A DNA stretch of 27,794 nt from Firmicutes bacterium CAG:555 (GTDB lineage Bacteria > Bacillota > Clostridia > Oscillospirales > Oscillospiraceae): contig HF986875.1 in NCBI GenBank assembly GCA_000431075.1, positions 1 through 27,794 on the forward strand, written 5' to 3'. The position numbers and the translations under genes are program-made. Under the pieces are notes generated by a model. That model did not search any database. It had not been told where the DNA came from and worked only from the letters and a program-made list of their open reading frames with translations. Below, piece by piece: positions 1 through 6,589 of this stretch (its first letter is position 1; each line of letters begins with the position of its first letter).

Positions 1-16
1 TTCGTCTCCCGCCAAC

Positions 17-421
17 TTATCTTATCCGCTCGATCACTATCGCCTTGTCCTGAGTATCTGTGTCTATTTTTTCTGTCCGGCTCTCGCCGGCACGCTGCAT
101 GCCAAGAATGTTTTTTGCGTAGTCCTCAATTTCGTCAAGATCTATCTTCGTTTCGTATTCTATTCTGAGCCTGCGGTTTTCCTCCTCTATTCGGCTCAGC
201 TCCTGTTTGGCAGCGATTATCTTATCGCTTTGCTCTGCAAGCTCTATCCGAATAAACAATCCCTTTACCATAAGCCCCGCCGCCGCAAGCGACATGATGG
301 CGGCAAGACAGGTTGCGATAAGGCCTCTCATGCTCTTTCGCCGCTTACGCTTAACGGGCGTTTTGGTGCTTATTTTGCTGTATTCGTACTGATATTCGGG
401 TATTGCGCTTGCTTTTGCCAT
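17..421 (-). CDS. ftsL: FtsL-like cell division protein (septum formation initiator type)
   Basis: A 134-aa bitopic protein. It has a basic cytoplasmic N-terminus rich in Lys/Arg up to about residue 30, one transmembrane segment at about residues 33-56, then a Glu/Lys-rich coiled coil at about 60-105 and a short charged tail. This is the layout of FtsL/DivIC proteins, which form the FtsQ(DivIB)-FtsL-FtsB(DivIC) bridge that activates septal peptidoglycan synthesis. The sequences of this family are weakly conserved, so the call leans on topology and on position directly after rsmH, where ftsL normally lies. It starts 8 bases after the rsmH stop. Just past its stop, near the left edge, a GGGAG motif on the minus strand looks like the ribosome binding site of the next gene, which in this cluster is usually a division penicillin-binding protein, outside the window. 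DivIC is the main alternative name. Confidence 0.75.
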   Translation of the reverse strand: MAKASAIPEYQYEYSKISTKTPVKRKRRKSMRGLIATCLAAIMSLAAAGLMVKGLFIRIELAEQSDKIIAAKQELSRIEEENRRLRIEYETKIDLDEIEDYAKNILGMQRAGESRTEKIDTDTQDKAIVIERIR

Positions 422-429
422 AAATGAGC

Positions 430-1365
430 CTACACTCTCTCCGCAACTCGAAGCTTTGCGCTTCTTGCTCTCGGGTTATTCTTCAGCTCATCCTCACTCG
501 GCAAAACGGGTTTTCTATGTACGCATTTCAGGGTCTTCACAAAGCCGCAGACGCATATCGGAGCTTCCCTCGGACAGGTGCAGCCGTTTTCACGGGCTGC
601 TATCGAGGTTTTGACTATCCTGTCTTCGAGCGAATGGAAACTAATTACACATAGTCTGCCGCCAGTTTTTAATTTATCGGGTGCGGTGCGCATCATCTGC
701 TCGACCGCTCCGAGCTCGTCATTTACGGCTATCCTTATCGCCTGGAAGCTTCGCTTTGCCGGATGCTGCTTTTCTCTGAGCGCCGCAGCGGGCATTGCGG
801 ATTTGATGATATCCACAAGCTCCAGCGTCGTTTCAATGGGCTTGTCTGCCCTGCGTTCGACTATTCGGGATGCAATGCGTCGGGCAAATCGCTCCTCGCC
901 GTAGTCACGCAGGATGCGCACAAGCTCGTCCTCCGGCCATTCGTTCACGACATTCCACGCCGTCAATGCGCTTGTATTATCCATGCGCATATCAAGCGGT
1001 GCATCGTTCATATATGAAAAGCCTCGCTCGGATTCGTCCAACTGCGGTGAGGACACGCCGAGATCAAACAGCATACCGTCAACGCCGTCGATACCGAGCT
1101 CGTCCAATATCCGTGCAACATCGCAGAAGTTGCCATGAACGAGCGTCATTTTATTGGCGTAAGCCTTCAGCCGCTCGCCGGTACGCTCTATCGCCGTTTC
1201 GTCACGGTCGATGCCTATGAGTCTGCCGGTCGTGAGCCGCTTTAATATCTGCTCGGAGTGACCGCCCAGCCCCAAGGTGCCGTCAACATATATTCCGTCG
1301 GGCTTTATATTCAGATTTTCTATACATTCGTCCAGCAGGACGGATATATGCTTAGGCTTATCCAT
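430..1365 (-). CDS. rsmH: 16S rRNA (cytosine(1402)-N(4))-methyltransferase RsmH
   Basis: RsmH (MraW) methylates N4 of C1402 in the ribosomal P site using S-adenosylmethionine. The 311-aa product has the usual family length. It opens with the ISVLLDECIENL-type N-terminus, then the SAM-binding loop GTLGLGGHSEQIL at about residues 29-41, GIDRDETAIE, and the LFDLGVSSPQLDESERGFSY block. Near the C-terminus it has VISFHSLEDRIVK, with a Cys-rich stretch (CTCPREAPICVCG) and the RSAKLRVAER ending typical of the family. The start codon follows the mraZ stop with no spacer, and GGAG six bases before the ATG lies inside the end of mraZ, so translation is probably coupled. It belongs to the mraZ-rsmH-ftsL unit. 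Confidence 0.97.
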   Translation of the reverse strand: MDKPKHISVLLDECIENLNIKPDGIYVDGTLGLGGHSEQILKRLTTGRLIGIDRDETAIERTGERLKAYANKMTLVHGNFCDVARILDELGIDGVDGMLFDLGVSSPQLDESERGFSYMNDAPLDMRMDNTSALTAWNVVNEWPEDELVRILRDYGEERFARRIASRIVERRADKPIETTLELVDIIKSAMPAAALREKQHPAKRSFQAIRIAVNDELGAVEQMMRTAPDKLKTGGRLCVISFHSLEDRIVKTSIAARENGCTCPREAPICVCGFVKTLKCVHRKPVLPSEDELKNNPRARSAKLRVAERV

Positions 1366-1782
1366 TTAAAACTCCAGTTCCTCCATGACAGAGGCGATAT
1401 TTTCCGAGCTTATCTCGGCATCGTGGACGCTCTGCCAGCTTTCCTCATCCCATATCTCGGCATGGTTATTGCAGCCGACGACCGTCACATTCTTTGTCAG
1501 TCCGGCATATTCACGCAGGTGCGCCGGAATGAGCGTTCTGCCCTGATTGTCAAGCTCGCACTTTGCCGCATACGCAAAAAGCGGGCGCATCTTGCGTTGC
1601 TTGACATAGCTCATCTCGTTGACCTTAGCGGAAAAAGCCCTCCAGCTTTCGGCGCTGTAGGCCGAGATGCACTTGTCCATCGAGAGTGTTATATAAAACA
1701 CATCGCCCAGCTCTTCACGGAGCTTTGCAGGGATAAAGAGCCTGCCCTTTGAGTCGAGAGTATGCTTATATTCGCCTGTCAA
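1366..1782 (-). CDS. mraZ: Transcriptional regulator MraZ (TTG start)
   Basis: MraZ is a DNA-binding regulator of the division/cell-wall cluster, built from two tandem AbrB-like swapped-hairpin halves. The 138-aa product shows both: TGEYKHTLDSKGRLFIPAKL at the N-terminus and CELDNQGRTLIPAHLREYAG in the second half, each with the DxxGR...IP signature. I place the start at a TTG at 1782. GGAGG lies 9 bases upstream of it on the minus strand, and the resulting protein begins MTGEYKHTLDSKGR, in register with the family. An ATG 15 bases upstream overlaps the ribosome binding site. A longer reading frame up to 1878 would start inside the -35 element and is not credible. The gene is probably autoregulated through the boxes at 1809-1838. 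Confidence 0.95.
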   Translation of the reverse strand: MTGEYKHTLDSKGRLFIPAKLREELGDVFYITLSMDKCISAYSAESWRAFSAKVNEMSYVKQRKMRPLFAYAAKCELDNQGRTLIPAHLREYAGLTKNVTVVGCNNHAEIWDEESWQSVHDAEISSENIASVMEELEF

Positions 1783-1808
1783 GCTCTTCACCTCCATAAT
1801 TCGTGGGT

Positions 1809-1838
1809 TTTCGATGCACTTTGCACCACTTTCCACCA
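1809..1838 (-). promoter_or_regulatory. MraZ operator: three 10-bp direct repeats
   Basis: Read on the minus strand there are three contiguous 10-bp units, TGGTGGAAAG, TGGTGCAAAG and TGCATCGAAA, the third more degenerate. MraZ is known to bind several G-rich boxes with a 10-bp period between the promoter and the start of its own gene. Here the repeats lie just downstream of the predicted transcription start (about 1843) and upstream of the ribosome binding site, as expected for autorepression. The periodicity is seen directly; the binding is inferred. Confidence 0.75.
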
Positions 1839-1849
1839 CCGTGGCTTTA

Positions 1850-1878
1850 ATTATAGAAGCTATTGAGGTAAATTGCAA
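1850..1878 (-). promoter_or_regulatory. Sigma-A promoter of mraZ-rsmH-ftsL
   Basis: On the minus strand there is a -35 TTGCAA (1873-1878), a 17-base spacer, and a consensus -10 TATAAT (1850-1855). The predicted start at about 1843 is directly followed by the MraZ boxes. Confidence 0.85.
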
Positions 1879-1901
1879 GCCTTTTTCAGTTTTTTACATA
1901 C

Positions 1902-1940
1902 AAAAAAATAAGCTCCACGGTTTTTGACCGTGAAGCTTAT
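1902..1940 (-). terminator. Rho-independent terminator after the uvrC-rsmD-coaD unit
   Basis: A 13-bp stem (1908-1920 paired with 1928-1940, one G-U pair) with a 7-base loop is followed on the minus strand by seven T residues (complement of 1902-1908). It sits 11 bases after the stop of the coiled-coil gene and insulates that unit from the mraZ promoter. Confidence 0.9.
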
Positions 1941-1951
1941 CGCAAATTCAA

Positions 1952-2461
1952 TTATTCTTCCGTCTCTTCCTCGGGCTTGGCCTCGGCATTTACCGCACCT
2001 GCAAGGTTACGGAAGCTGACTCGGGATTCATTTATGGAGTGGAGTGCAGCGCCGACAGTCTCCTCCGTGCGGCGGAGAATATCATCGACATACTCGCTTG
2101 CAACACGGCGAAGCTCCTTTGACTTAAACTCGGCGTCGCTGACGAGCTGAGCGCTGAGTGCATTTGCTCTCTTGACTATCTCCTGCTCCTCCAAAAGCTC
2201 ACGAGCCTTGTCCTCTGCGTTCTTGCGCACAGACTCGGCCTCACGCTTTGCGTTGCCGATGAACTCGTCCTTTGCGGTGACAACACGCTTTGCCTCTGAA
2301 AGCTCGACAGGCAGGCGGGTCTTTATCTCATTGAGGATCTCAAGCACCGCTTCACGCTCGACTATGCATTTATCGTTGCCGAGGGGTACGCCCCATGCCT
2401 CTGACACCATGGTATAAAGATTTTCGATGAGTTCCATTACTTCAACTTTATTTTCGTTCAT
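1952..2461 (-). CDS. Coiled-coil protein of unknown function, downstream of coaD
   Basis: I do not recognise a defined function. The 169-aa product has no signal peptide or membrane segment. Residues 1-55 are mixed. Residues about 55-125 are a long, highly charged helix rich in Ala, Glu, Lys and Arg, likely coiled coil, and the tail is acidic (PEEETEE). Proteins like this next to coaD in Clostridia are often auto-labelled as ATP synthase subunit B- or H-like because of the helix, but nothing here (no membrane anchor, no atp neighbours) supports an ATPase role. The start is well supported: GGAGG seven bases before the ATG and only one base after the coaD stop, so it is co-transcribed with coaD. 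A scaffold or DivIVA-like role is conceivable but unproven. Confidence 0.8.
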   Translation of the reverse strand: MNENKVEVMELIENLYTMVSEAWGVPLGNDKCIVEREAVLEILNEIKTRLPVELSEAKRVVTAKDEFIGNAKREAESVRKNAEDKARELLEEQEIVKRANALSAQLVSDAEFKSKELRRVASEYVDDILRRTEETVGAALHSINESRVSFRNLAGAVNAEAKPEEETEE

Positions 2462-2462
2462 A

Positions 2463-2954
2463 TTAACGCCTCCATAACTGAGCTTTTTTCTCTATTTCTT
2501 CAATGATCTCATAGGGAACGAAGCCTGTGAGATCGGCACCGTACGATGCCATTTCCCGAACGACCGAGGAGCTGAGGAAGGTGTATTTTTCGCTGGCAGT
2601 CAGAAACATAGTTTCCAACTCCGGGTTTATCTTTTTATTTATCAAATTCATCTGGAACTCATACTCAAAGTCGGACGCAGCCCGAAGTCCCTTTACGATT
2701 ACAGGCTTATAAAACTGCTTTGCATACTCGGCAAGCAGGCCGTTCGAGGTTGCGACCTCGACATTGGGAAAGCGTTCGACGACTTTCTGCACCATCGCCA
2801 CCCGCTCCTCAATGGTGAACATCGGCTTGGTCTTGGTGGAGTTATACATGATGCAGACGACGACCTTATCAAAAATTTTTGAGGTCCTCCTGATGATGTT
2901 GAGGTGTCCGAGCGTTATTGGATCGAAACTGCCCGGGCAAATGGCAAGACTCAT
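2463..2954 (-). CDS. coaD: Phosphopantetheine adenylyltransferase
   Basis: CoaD transfers AMP from ATP to 4'-phosphopantetheine to make dephospho-CoA, the penultimate step of coenzyme A synthesis, in the cytosol. The 163-aa length is normal. The nucleotidyltransferase signature is intact: PGSFDPITLGH at residues 7-17, with the TxGH catalytic motif (T14-H17). VKGLRAASDFEYEFQMN and FLSSSVVREMASYG, near the C-terminus, correspond to the phosphopantetheine and ATP-binding (SSSxVRE) segments. The start has AGGAG eight bases upstream and overlaps the rsmD stop by four bases (ATGA). The rsmD-coaD pairing is common in Firmicutes. Confidence 0.97.
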   Translation of the reverse strand: MSLAICPGSFDPITLGHLNIIRRTSKIFDKVVVCIMYNSTKTKPMFTIEERVAMVQKVVERFPNVEVATSNGLLAEYAKQFYKPVIVKGLRAASDFEYEFQMNLINKKINPELETMFLTASEKYTFLSSSVVREMASYGADLTGFVPYEIIEEIEKKAQLWRR

Positions 2955-3493
2955 ATGTCTGTCTCCTTGCTGTAGGTAGTGAGCTTGACCTTACCGTAAT
3001 TGTACTCCTTGCGCTTAAAATAAGGCAGTTTCATGTCCGGCATAGGCTTTTCACGCCCACTTTCGCACATAATTATACCACCTTCCGACAATATGTCAAC
3101 GGAATTGATGATCTCAAGTGCCTTATCCAGCAGGTTTGTTGCATACGGAGGGTCTAAAAGTATGATATCAAACTTCTCGCACCTCGACAGAAAGCTTATA
3201 GAATCAGCCTGCACAACTCTTGCTTCAAAGCCGCAGGTCTTGAGATTTTGCTTTACGATTCCGATAGAGTCCTTGCTCTGGTCGACGAATGTCACCGATG
3301 CAGCGCCGCGGCTCAGGCACTCTATACCGAGCTGACCTGTGCCTGCAAAAAGGTCGAGCACCTTTCGTCCCTCAAGATCAAACTGAATGATATTAAACAG
3401 CGCTTCCTTCACCATGTCGGTCGTGGGTCTTATGCTGTAATCAGACGGCTCCCTGAGTTTTTTCCCTCTGACAAGTCCGCTTATAACTCTCAT
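2951..3493 (-). CDS. rsmD: 16S rRNA (guanine(966)-N(2))-methyltransferase RsmD
   Basis: RsmD methylates N2 of G966 of 16S rRNA during 30S assembly. The 180-aa product has the family N-terminus MRVISGLVRGKKL, the RPTTDMVKEALFNI block, the SAM-binding motif VLDLFAGTGQLGIE at about residues 45-58, and the catalytic DPPY motif at about residues 118-121. It overlaps uvrC upstream and coaD downstream by four bases each (ATGA at both ends), so the three genes are very likely one translationally coupled transcript. Confidence 0.96.
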   Translation of the reverse strand: MRVISGLVRGKKLREPSDYSIRPTTDMVKEALFNIIQFDLEGRKVLDLFAGTGQLGIECLSRGAASVTFVDQSKDSIGIVKQNLKTCGFEARVVQADSISFLSRCEKFDIILLDPPYATNLLDKALEIINSVDILSEGGIIMCESGREKPMPDMKLPYFKRKEYNYGKVKLTTYSKETDI

Positions 3494-5304
3494 GTTTCTT
3501 CATCTCCGGTATGATAGTGTTCGTACACGGCAAGCGCCGTATTCTTCGGCACGACGGCACACAGCTCGTCATAGCTTGCCGCTTTAATGGCTTTGATGGT
3601 CTTGAATGTCCTCAAAAGCTCGTTCTTGCGTTTTTCTCCCACGCCCCTAATTTCCGAAAGCTGCGATCCGAAGCTTTCGTTTCGCAATGAGCGCTGGTAT
3701 TCTATCGCAAAGCGGTGGGTCTCCTCTTGGATATTTCCGATAAACGAGAACACCGCCTGATTTGTGCTTATGCTTATCTCGTTGCCTTCTGGCGTGACCA
3801 AGGCTCTGGTACGGTGGCGGTCGTCCTTTACCATGCCGAATACCGGCACAGAAAGTCCCAACTCGTCAAGAACACTCTTTGCGGCCTGTGAGTGGGTAAT
3901 TCCGCCGTCTATGAGCAGAAGCTGCGGCAGATTGTTAAACCTCTCGTCGCCGTTTTTGTATCGGGCGAAGCGGCGCTCTACCGCCTGACGCATGCTTGCA
4001 TAGTCGTCCCGAATGTCCATATCCTTAATTCTGAACTTGCGGTAGTCACGCTTTAGAGGCTTGCCGTCCTTGTGAACGGTCATAGCGGCGACAATGCCCG
4101 TATCGCCAAGGTTTGAGACATCGAACGCTTCAATGCGCTCCGGGTATTCGGGCAAATTAAGCGCTTTTTGCAGCCACAGCAGCGTTCCGGCCCTGCGCTG
4201 TTCGGCGGTCGTCGAGCGCAGTATCTCCTCGGCTGCATTGAGATTTGCCCTTTCGCAAAGCTTTGCCCGCTCGCCTCTTTGCGGTACTTCAACAGACACC
4301 TTGCGTCCGGCAAGCGTGGTAAAAAGCTGCTGTAGCTCATCCCTGTCCTCACATTCGCAGGGCAGAAGCACGGTCTTGGGGTAGTTGCCCTTTGCGGTAT
4401 AGTATTGCCTGACAAGCGCCGAAACAGCCTCGCCGTCCGGTTCAAGGGGCTCGGGCAGAAGCTTAAAGTCCTTTGCCGTGAGCGAACCGTCATTAAAATG
4501 CAGCACGACAAAGCAGCACTTTGCACCTCGCTTAAAGCCGACGGCATCGGTGTCTGCAAAGGCGGTGGCAATGACCTTTTGCTTGTTTGCAAGACCGTCT
4601 ATCGCCCGAATGCGGTCACGCAGCTCGGCGGCCTGCTCAAAGCGCAGCTGCTCGGCTGCTTCGGCCATGCGGTCGTTGAGGTCGTCTAAGAGTTCTTTTG
4701 TCTTGCCCTCTAATATAAGGCAGGCTTCGTTTACGGCGGCTCGGTAATCCCCCGCCGTTCCGTTGCCCTGACACCATGCACGGCAATTGCCCATATGGTG
4801 GTTAAGGCAGGGTCTGTCCTTGCCGATATCCCGGGGAAACCTCTTGCCGCAGGTAGGAAGCCCAACGGCCTTGGATATTACATCGATTATCTGCCGTGTC
4901 ATGCTCCTGCCACCGTAGGGGCCAAAGTATTTTGAGCCGTCCTTGGTGGGCTTATTGACGACATTGAACCTCGGGTACTGTGAGTTTACATCCAATTTAA
5001 TAAACGGATAGCCTTTATCGTCCTTGAGCAGAATGTTATAGTGCGGCTGGTGCTGCTTTATAAGCGAGTTTTCAAGCACCAGCGACTCAAACTCCGAGTC
5101 GACGACGATGACATTAAAGTCCGCAACCTTCTCGACCATTGCCGCCACCTTGGGCAGATGGCTGCCTCTAAAGTAGCTGGTGACACGGTTTTTGAGTTTT
5201 TTTGCCTTACCTACATATATGACTTCGCCCGATGAGTCCAGCATGATATACACACCGGGCTTCATCGGGAGATTATTGGCCTTTTCAAGCAAAGTATCAA
5301 GCAT
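3490..5304 (-). CDS. uvrC: Excinuclease ABC subunit C (UvrC)
   Basis: UvrC makes the 3' and 5' incisions around bulky DNA lesions in nucleotide excision repair. The 604-aa product has all family parts in order: an N-terminal GIY-YIG nuclease (GVYIMLDSSGEVIYVGKAK, about residues 15-33); a UVR UvrB-binding helix pair near residues 195-230 (RFEQAAELRDRIRAID); the RNase H-like endonuclease core (IEAFDVSNLGDT, then the DDYASMRQAVERRF and LLLIDGG blocks); and C-terminal helix-hairpin-helix segments (LSEIRGVGEKRKNELL). I chose the ATG at 5304 over the upstream start at 5358 because GAGG precedes it and it gives the usual MLDTLLEKANNLPMKPGVY beginning. It overlaps the end of the EamA gene by 8 bases. 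Confidence 0.97.
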   Translation of the reverse strand: MLDTLLEKANNLPMKPGVYIMLDSSGEVIYVGKAKKLKNRVTSYFRGSHLPKVAAMVEKVADFNVIVVDSEFESLVLENSLIKQHQPHYNILLKDDKGYPFIKLDVNSQYPRFNVVNKPTKDGSKYFGPYGGRSMTRQIIDVISKAVGLPTCGKRFPRDIGKDRPCLNHHMGNCRAWCQGNGTAGDYRAAVNEACLILEGKTKELLDDLNDRMAEAAEQLRFEQAAELRDRIRAIDGLANKQKVIATAFADTDAVGFKRGAKCCFVVLHFNDGSLTAKDFKLLPEPLEPDGEAVSALVRQYYTAKGNYPKTVLLPCECEDRDELQQLFTTLAGRKVSVEVPQRGERAKLCERANLNAAEEILRSTTAEQRRAGTLLWLQKALNLPEYPERIEAFDVSNLGDTGIVAAMTVHKDGKPLKRDYRKFRIKDMDIRDDYASMRQAVERRFARYKNGDERFNNLPQLLLIDGGITHSQAAKSVLDELGLSVPVFGMVKDDRHRTRALVTPEGNEISISTNQAVFSFIGNIQEETHRFAIEYQRSLRNESFGSQLSEIRGVGEKRKNELLRTFKTIKAIKAASYDELCAVVPKNTALAVYEHYHTGDEET

Positions 5305-6148
5305 TCTTTTCCTCGACCTTATTACCGAATGCGCACCACAGGGTGACGGATACAACAACTATCACACCGCCGATAAGTGCATATATACCGGGTCTTTCGC
5401 CGTCAAATATCAGCACCCAAATTGGGTTCAGAAGCGGCTCAACCGCACCGAGCAGACTGCACGCAAGCGGCGGGCAGTATTCCGATGCCATGCCGTAGAG
5501 AATGTATGGGATTCCGAGCTGCAAAACGCCGAGAATGACGATATACAAAACCGGAAGCGCCGACATCTCGGGCTTTGTTGCTATGATAAACGGCAGACCT
5601 ATCAGAAATGCGCTTAACTGACCGATTAAAATTGCGCTGAAGCGTTCGGCTCCGTCAGTCTTTGCTATCGCCATATACATGCCGCCCATAAGCGCACCTG
5701 CCAATATGGCAACTAAGTTGCCGGCGAGGTAGCCTCCCTCGAGCTTATCAAAGAAGAACATCGATATGCCGATCATTGTACACAAAACCGCAGTAATGTC
5801 GGCTCTTTTTATCTTCTGCTTAAAGAATATCGCAGAGAAAATGACGATAAAAAGCGGTGCGGTAAACTGCAGGACGATTGCATTTGCGGCGGTAGTGAGC
5901 TTATTTGCGCCGACAAAAGCGGTGTAGACGAGCGACATAAGTATACCCGCAGTCAAGGTGCGGCGGTTTATCGATATCTTATAGCCCTTTATTTTTATAA
6001 ACGCAAAAACCGTGATGCCCGCAAAAAGGCTGCGCAGGCTCGAGATGGCAAACGCATTCCACGGTATGAGCTTTATGAATATGCCTGCTATGCTCCATAG
6101 AGCGGCGCAGGTGAGCATTTGCAGTATTGCTTTGTTTTCCTTTTTCAT
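5297..6148 (-). CDS. EamA/DMT-family transporter
   Basis: The 283-aa hydrophobic protein has about ten predicted membrane helices in two repeated halves. It shows the EamA signatures near the start of each repeat (ALWSIAGIFIKLIPWNAFAISSLR near the N-terminus; LLGAVEPLLNPIWVLIFDGERP in the second half). Family members export or import small metabolites; the substrate cannot be read from sequence. It is the first gene of the uvrC-rsmD-coaD unit and its end overlaps the uvrC start by 8 bases. Its own ATG lacks a convincing ribosome binding site (an AT-rich leader), so translation may be weak. No nearby alternative start has a better site. Confidence 0.88.
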   Translation of the reverse strand: MKKENKAILQMLTCAALWSIAGIFIKLIPWNAFAISSLRSLFAGITVFAFIKIKGYKISINRRTLTAGILMSLVYTAFVGANKLTTAANAIVLQFTAPLFIVIFSAIFFKQKIKRADITAVLCTMIGISMFFFDKLEGGYLAGNLVAILAGALMGGMYMAIAKTDGAERFSAILIGQLSAFLIGLPFIIATKPEMSALPVLYIVILGVLQLGIPYILYGMASEYCPPLACSLLGAVEPLLNPIWVLIFDGERPGIYALIGGVIVVVSVTLWCAFGNKVEEKNA

Positions 6149-6161
6149 TCAATATAGCAAT

Positions 6162-6189
6162 TAAGGGCGTGTCAACAAACACGCCCTTA
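6162..6189 (-). terminator. Inverted repeat after the HPr gene, probable terminator
   Basis: A perfect 11-bp stem (6162-6172 with 6179-6189) and 6-base loop begins 15 bases after the HPr stop. On the minus strand it is followed by TTAATTGC rather than a clean T run, so termination may be partial, allowing some read-through into the EamA gene, for which I see no separate promoter. Confidence 0.6.
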
Positions 6190-6204
6190 GCTCCGTTTTA
6201 GTAA

Positions 6205-6468
6205 TTATTCGGTAAAGTCAGATGCGATGAGTTCGGACAGTGTATCAACTGCGGTCGCCTCGTCAGCACCGTCGGCTATCAGATTAACGGCAGTACCCTT
6301 AACGATGCCGAGCGAGAGAACACCAAGAAGGCTCTTTGCGTTGACTCTTCTGTCTTCCTTCTCGATCCAAATGCTGCTCTTAAACTCGTTGGCTTTCTGA
6401 ATAAAGAAAGTTGCGGGTCTGGCATGGAGTCCAACCTGATTGTTAATAACTACTTCTTTTGTTACCAT
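6205..6468 (-). CDS. ptsH: HPr phosphocarrier protein
   Basis: HPr relays phosphate from EI to sugar-specific EII components of the PTS, and in Firmicutes is also phosphorylated on Ser46 by HPr kinase to drive CcpA-dependent catabolite repression. With the ATG at 6468, preceded by GAGGAG at 8 bases, the protein is 87 aa. The active-site histidine falls at residue 15 (GLHARPA) and the regulatory serine exactly at residue 46 (NAKSLLGVLSLGI), as in Bacillus HPr. This agreement supports the ATG over the in-frame GTG three codons upstream, which overlaps the ribosome binding site. Ser46 argues for intact HPrK/CcpA control. The gene is monocistronic, away from ptsI. Confidence 0.95.
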   Translation of the reverse strand: MVTKEVVINNQVGLHARPATFFIQKANEFKSSIWIEKEDRRVNAKSLLGVLSLGIVKGTAVNLIADGADEATAVDTLSELIASDFTE

Positions 6469-6504
6469 GATCGCCACTCCTCATAATCCTTAAAGATTAC
6501 CCCT

Positions 6505-6533
6505 ACTTTAGCAAATTATTTAAAAATCGTCAA
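6505..6533 (-). promoter_or_regulatory. Sigma-A promoter of the HPr gene
   Basis: On the minus strand there is a -35 TTGACG (6528-6533), a 17-base spacer, and a -10 TAAAGT (6505-6510), about 36 bases before the HPr start. Confidence 0.75.
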
Positions 6534-6589
6534 CCGATTTTGTCTATTTCGTAGAATTACACATTATTTTCAAAAGTAATCGGCGGCTT

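Noticed and set aside
4080..4592. A 170-codon minus-strand ORF within uvrC in another frame
   Set aside because: Ser/Arg/Pro/Leu-rich out-of-frame translation with no ribosome binding site, fully inside the intact uvrC gene.
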